DNA of 23,916 nt, from assembly GCA_017617145.1 (NCBI GenBank), contig JAFZWX010000193.1, positions 1 to 23,916 on the forward strand, written 5' to 3'. This document shows positions 23,188 to 23,916 of this stretch, in pieces. The position numbers and the translations under genes are program-made. Origin of the DNA: Treponema sp. Lineage in GTDB: Bacteria > Spirochaetota > Spirochaetia > Treponematales > Treponemataceae. Below the pieces are notes generated by a model. It did no database searches, was not told the DNA's origin, and was given only the letters and a program-made list of their open reading frames with translations. The first letter of the stretch is position 1. Each line of letters begins with the position of its first letter.

Positions 23188-23916
23188 ATGGAAGAAGTTT
23201 TAGAAACACAAGAAGAAGAAAATTTCGGTCCGCAGTATCCGGCCGAACTTTACACATCAAGACCTAATGATACTGCATTGTTAAGTCCGCTTTATGATTC
23301 TACGTTCAAGGGAATCTTTACACAGGAAACCGAAGAATCAGACCTTGCACTCAAGAGTTTTATTTCGGCTGTATTTGAGCGCAACATAAAAAAGGTTACT
23401 CTTAAATCAAATGAACCTCATAAAGATACCCGAAAACAAAAAAGCATGTTGTTCGATATGAGTATTGAGTTTGATGATGGAGAACTTGCAGATATCGAAT
23501 TACAGTCAAGGAATGAAGATTACGATTATGGAGTTCGTACAGAAATTCTTGCCGCAAGACTACTTGCAAATAGTGCCAAGCGTAAGACAAAATGGGAATC
23601 ACCAAAAGTATATCAAATTTCTGTTTTAAACTTTCATTACATAAAAGATGACAAGAAAGAAATGCGGTGGTATACTATGACTGATGATTCGGGAATTAAA
23701 CTTTCGGAACGACTAAATATTATCTTCATCGATTTGGTTTCAATCAGGCAAGAAACAAGAATCAAATCTGTAGATAAGCTTACACCAATTGAAAAATGGG
23801 GTCTTTTCTTTTCGTATGTTGACCATGACGACAAGCAAGACTTTATAAACAGCATAATACAATCGGAGCACGGAATTATGGCAGCACAAAATATTGTAAA
23901 ACACATGAGTAAAGAA
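23188..23916 (+). CDS. Rpn-family recombination-promoting nuclease / PD-(D/E)XK protein (cut by window edge)
   Basis: The first 243 codons of a gene running off the right edge. After an acidic start (MEEVLETQEEENFG) the protein reads LLSPLYDSTFKGIFTQ (about 31-46), the (D..FK.IF) opening of the Rpn/YhgA-like family, then the nuclease core with Asp90 (LFDMSIEF) and Glu104-Leu-Gln106 (DIELQ), where Gln takes the place of the usual Lys, as is common in this family. A conserved RLLANSAKR helix and QISVLNF strand follow. Such proteins are often annotated as putative transposases; E. coli RpnA promotes RecA-independent recombination and cuts DNA. Start ATG has AGGAG nine bases upstream. No terminal repeats were found in the window. 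Possibly horizontally mobile, but this is inference. Confidence 0.82.
   Translation, partial: MEEVLETQEEENFGPQYPAELYTSRPNDTALLSPLYDSTFKGIFTQETEESDLALKSFISAVFERNIKKVTLKSNEPHKDTRKQKSMLFDMSIEFDDGELADIELQSRNEDYDYGVRTEILAARLLANSAKRKTKWESPKVYQISVLNFHYIKDDKKEMRWYTMTDDSGIKLSERLNIIFIDLVSIRQETRIKSVDKLTPIEKWGLFFSYVDHDDKQDFINSIIQSEHGIMAAQNIVKHMSKE

Overview
The window is an AT-rich bacterial chromosome segment (roughly 40% G+C by eye; not computed) that I place in a spirochaete of the genus Treponema, probably a gut, rumen or oral commensal-type species. This is inference from gene content: a YihY-family membrane protein fused to a cyclic-nucleotide-binding domain, an LplB/LplC/LplA-type sugar ABC system without its own ATPase, a short SigA/RpoS-like sigma factor, and a methyl-accepting chemotaxis receptor. 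All main genes are intact. The two ends are cut (an RNase Y start at the left, an Rpn/PD-(D/E)XK nuclease at the right). No rRNA, tRNA, CRISPR array or insertion sequence was seen.

Layout. 1-213 (-): start of rny with a near-consensus promoter. 388-6910 (+): dnaE, a YggT-like membrane protein, a pair of REP-like palindromes, then recG. 6907-7746 (-): short sigma factor, convergent with recG, with a clear sigma-54 (-24/-12) promoter. 7747-8133: a 387-bp gene-free stretch holding that promoter, a terminator and two long related hairpins. 8134-10724 (-): plsC-like acyltransferase and gltS-like symporter, overlapping by ATGA. 10725-10975: a third REP unit and a nested long-stem terminator. 10976-14558 (-): lplB-lplC-lplA sugar transport operon behind a consensus promoter with two LacI-type operators. 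14758-16575 (+): divergent chemoreceptor. 16701-21307 (+): asnS, yihY-cNMP fusion and DEAD-box helicase, nearly gap-free. 21304-22964 (-): eda-kdgK, the lower 2-keto-3-deoxygluconate branch, behind a promoter overlapped by a 22-bp palindromic operator. 23188-23916 (+): Rpn-family nuclease, truncated by the window edge.

How the parts fit. Most genes are housekeeping (replication, recombination, translation, RNA metabolism), mixed with carbohydrate uptake and catabolism. The lpl operon looks sugar-inducible. Its divergent chemoreceptor may be functionally linked, but only the arrangement supports this. eda-kdgK implies growth on uronates or pectin-type sugars.

Most notable non-coding signals: the sigma-54 promoter in front of another sigma factor, resembling the Borrelia RpoN-to-RpoS cascade; and a small family of long hairpins with related purine-rich loops whose imperfect pairs are all G-U in the minus-strand RNA, suggesting they act as RNA 3' of gltS and lplA. 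REP-like units with compensatory changes and two probable leaderless starts are further points.
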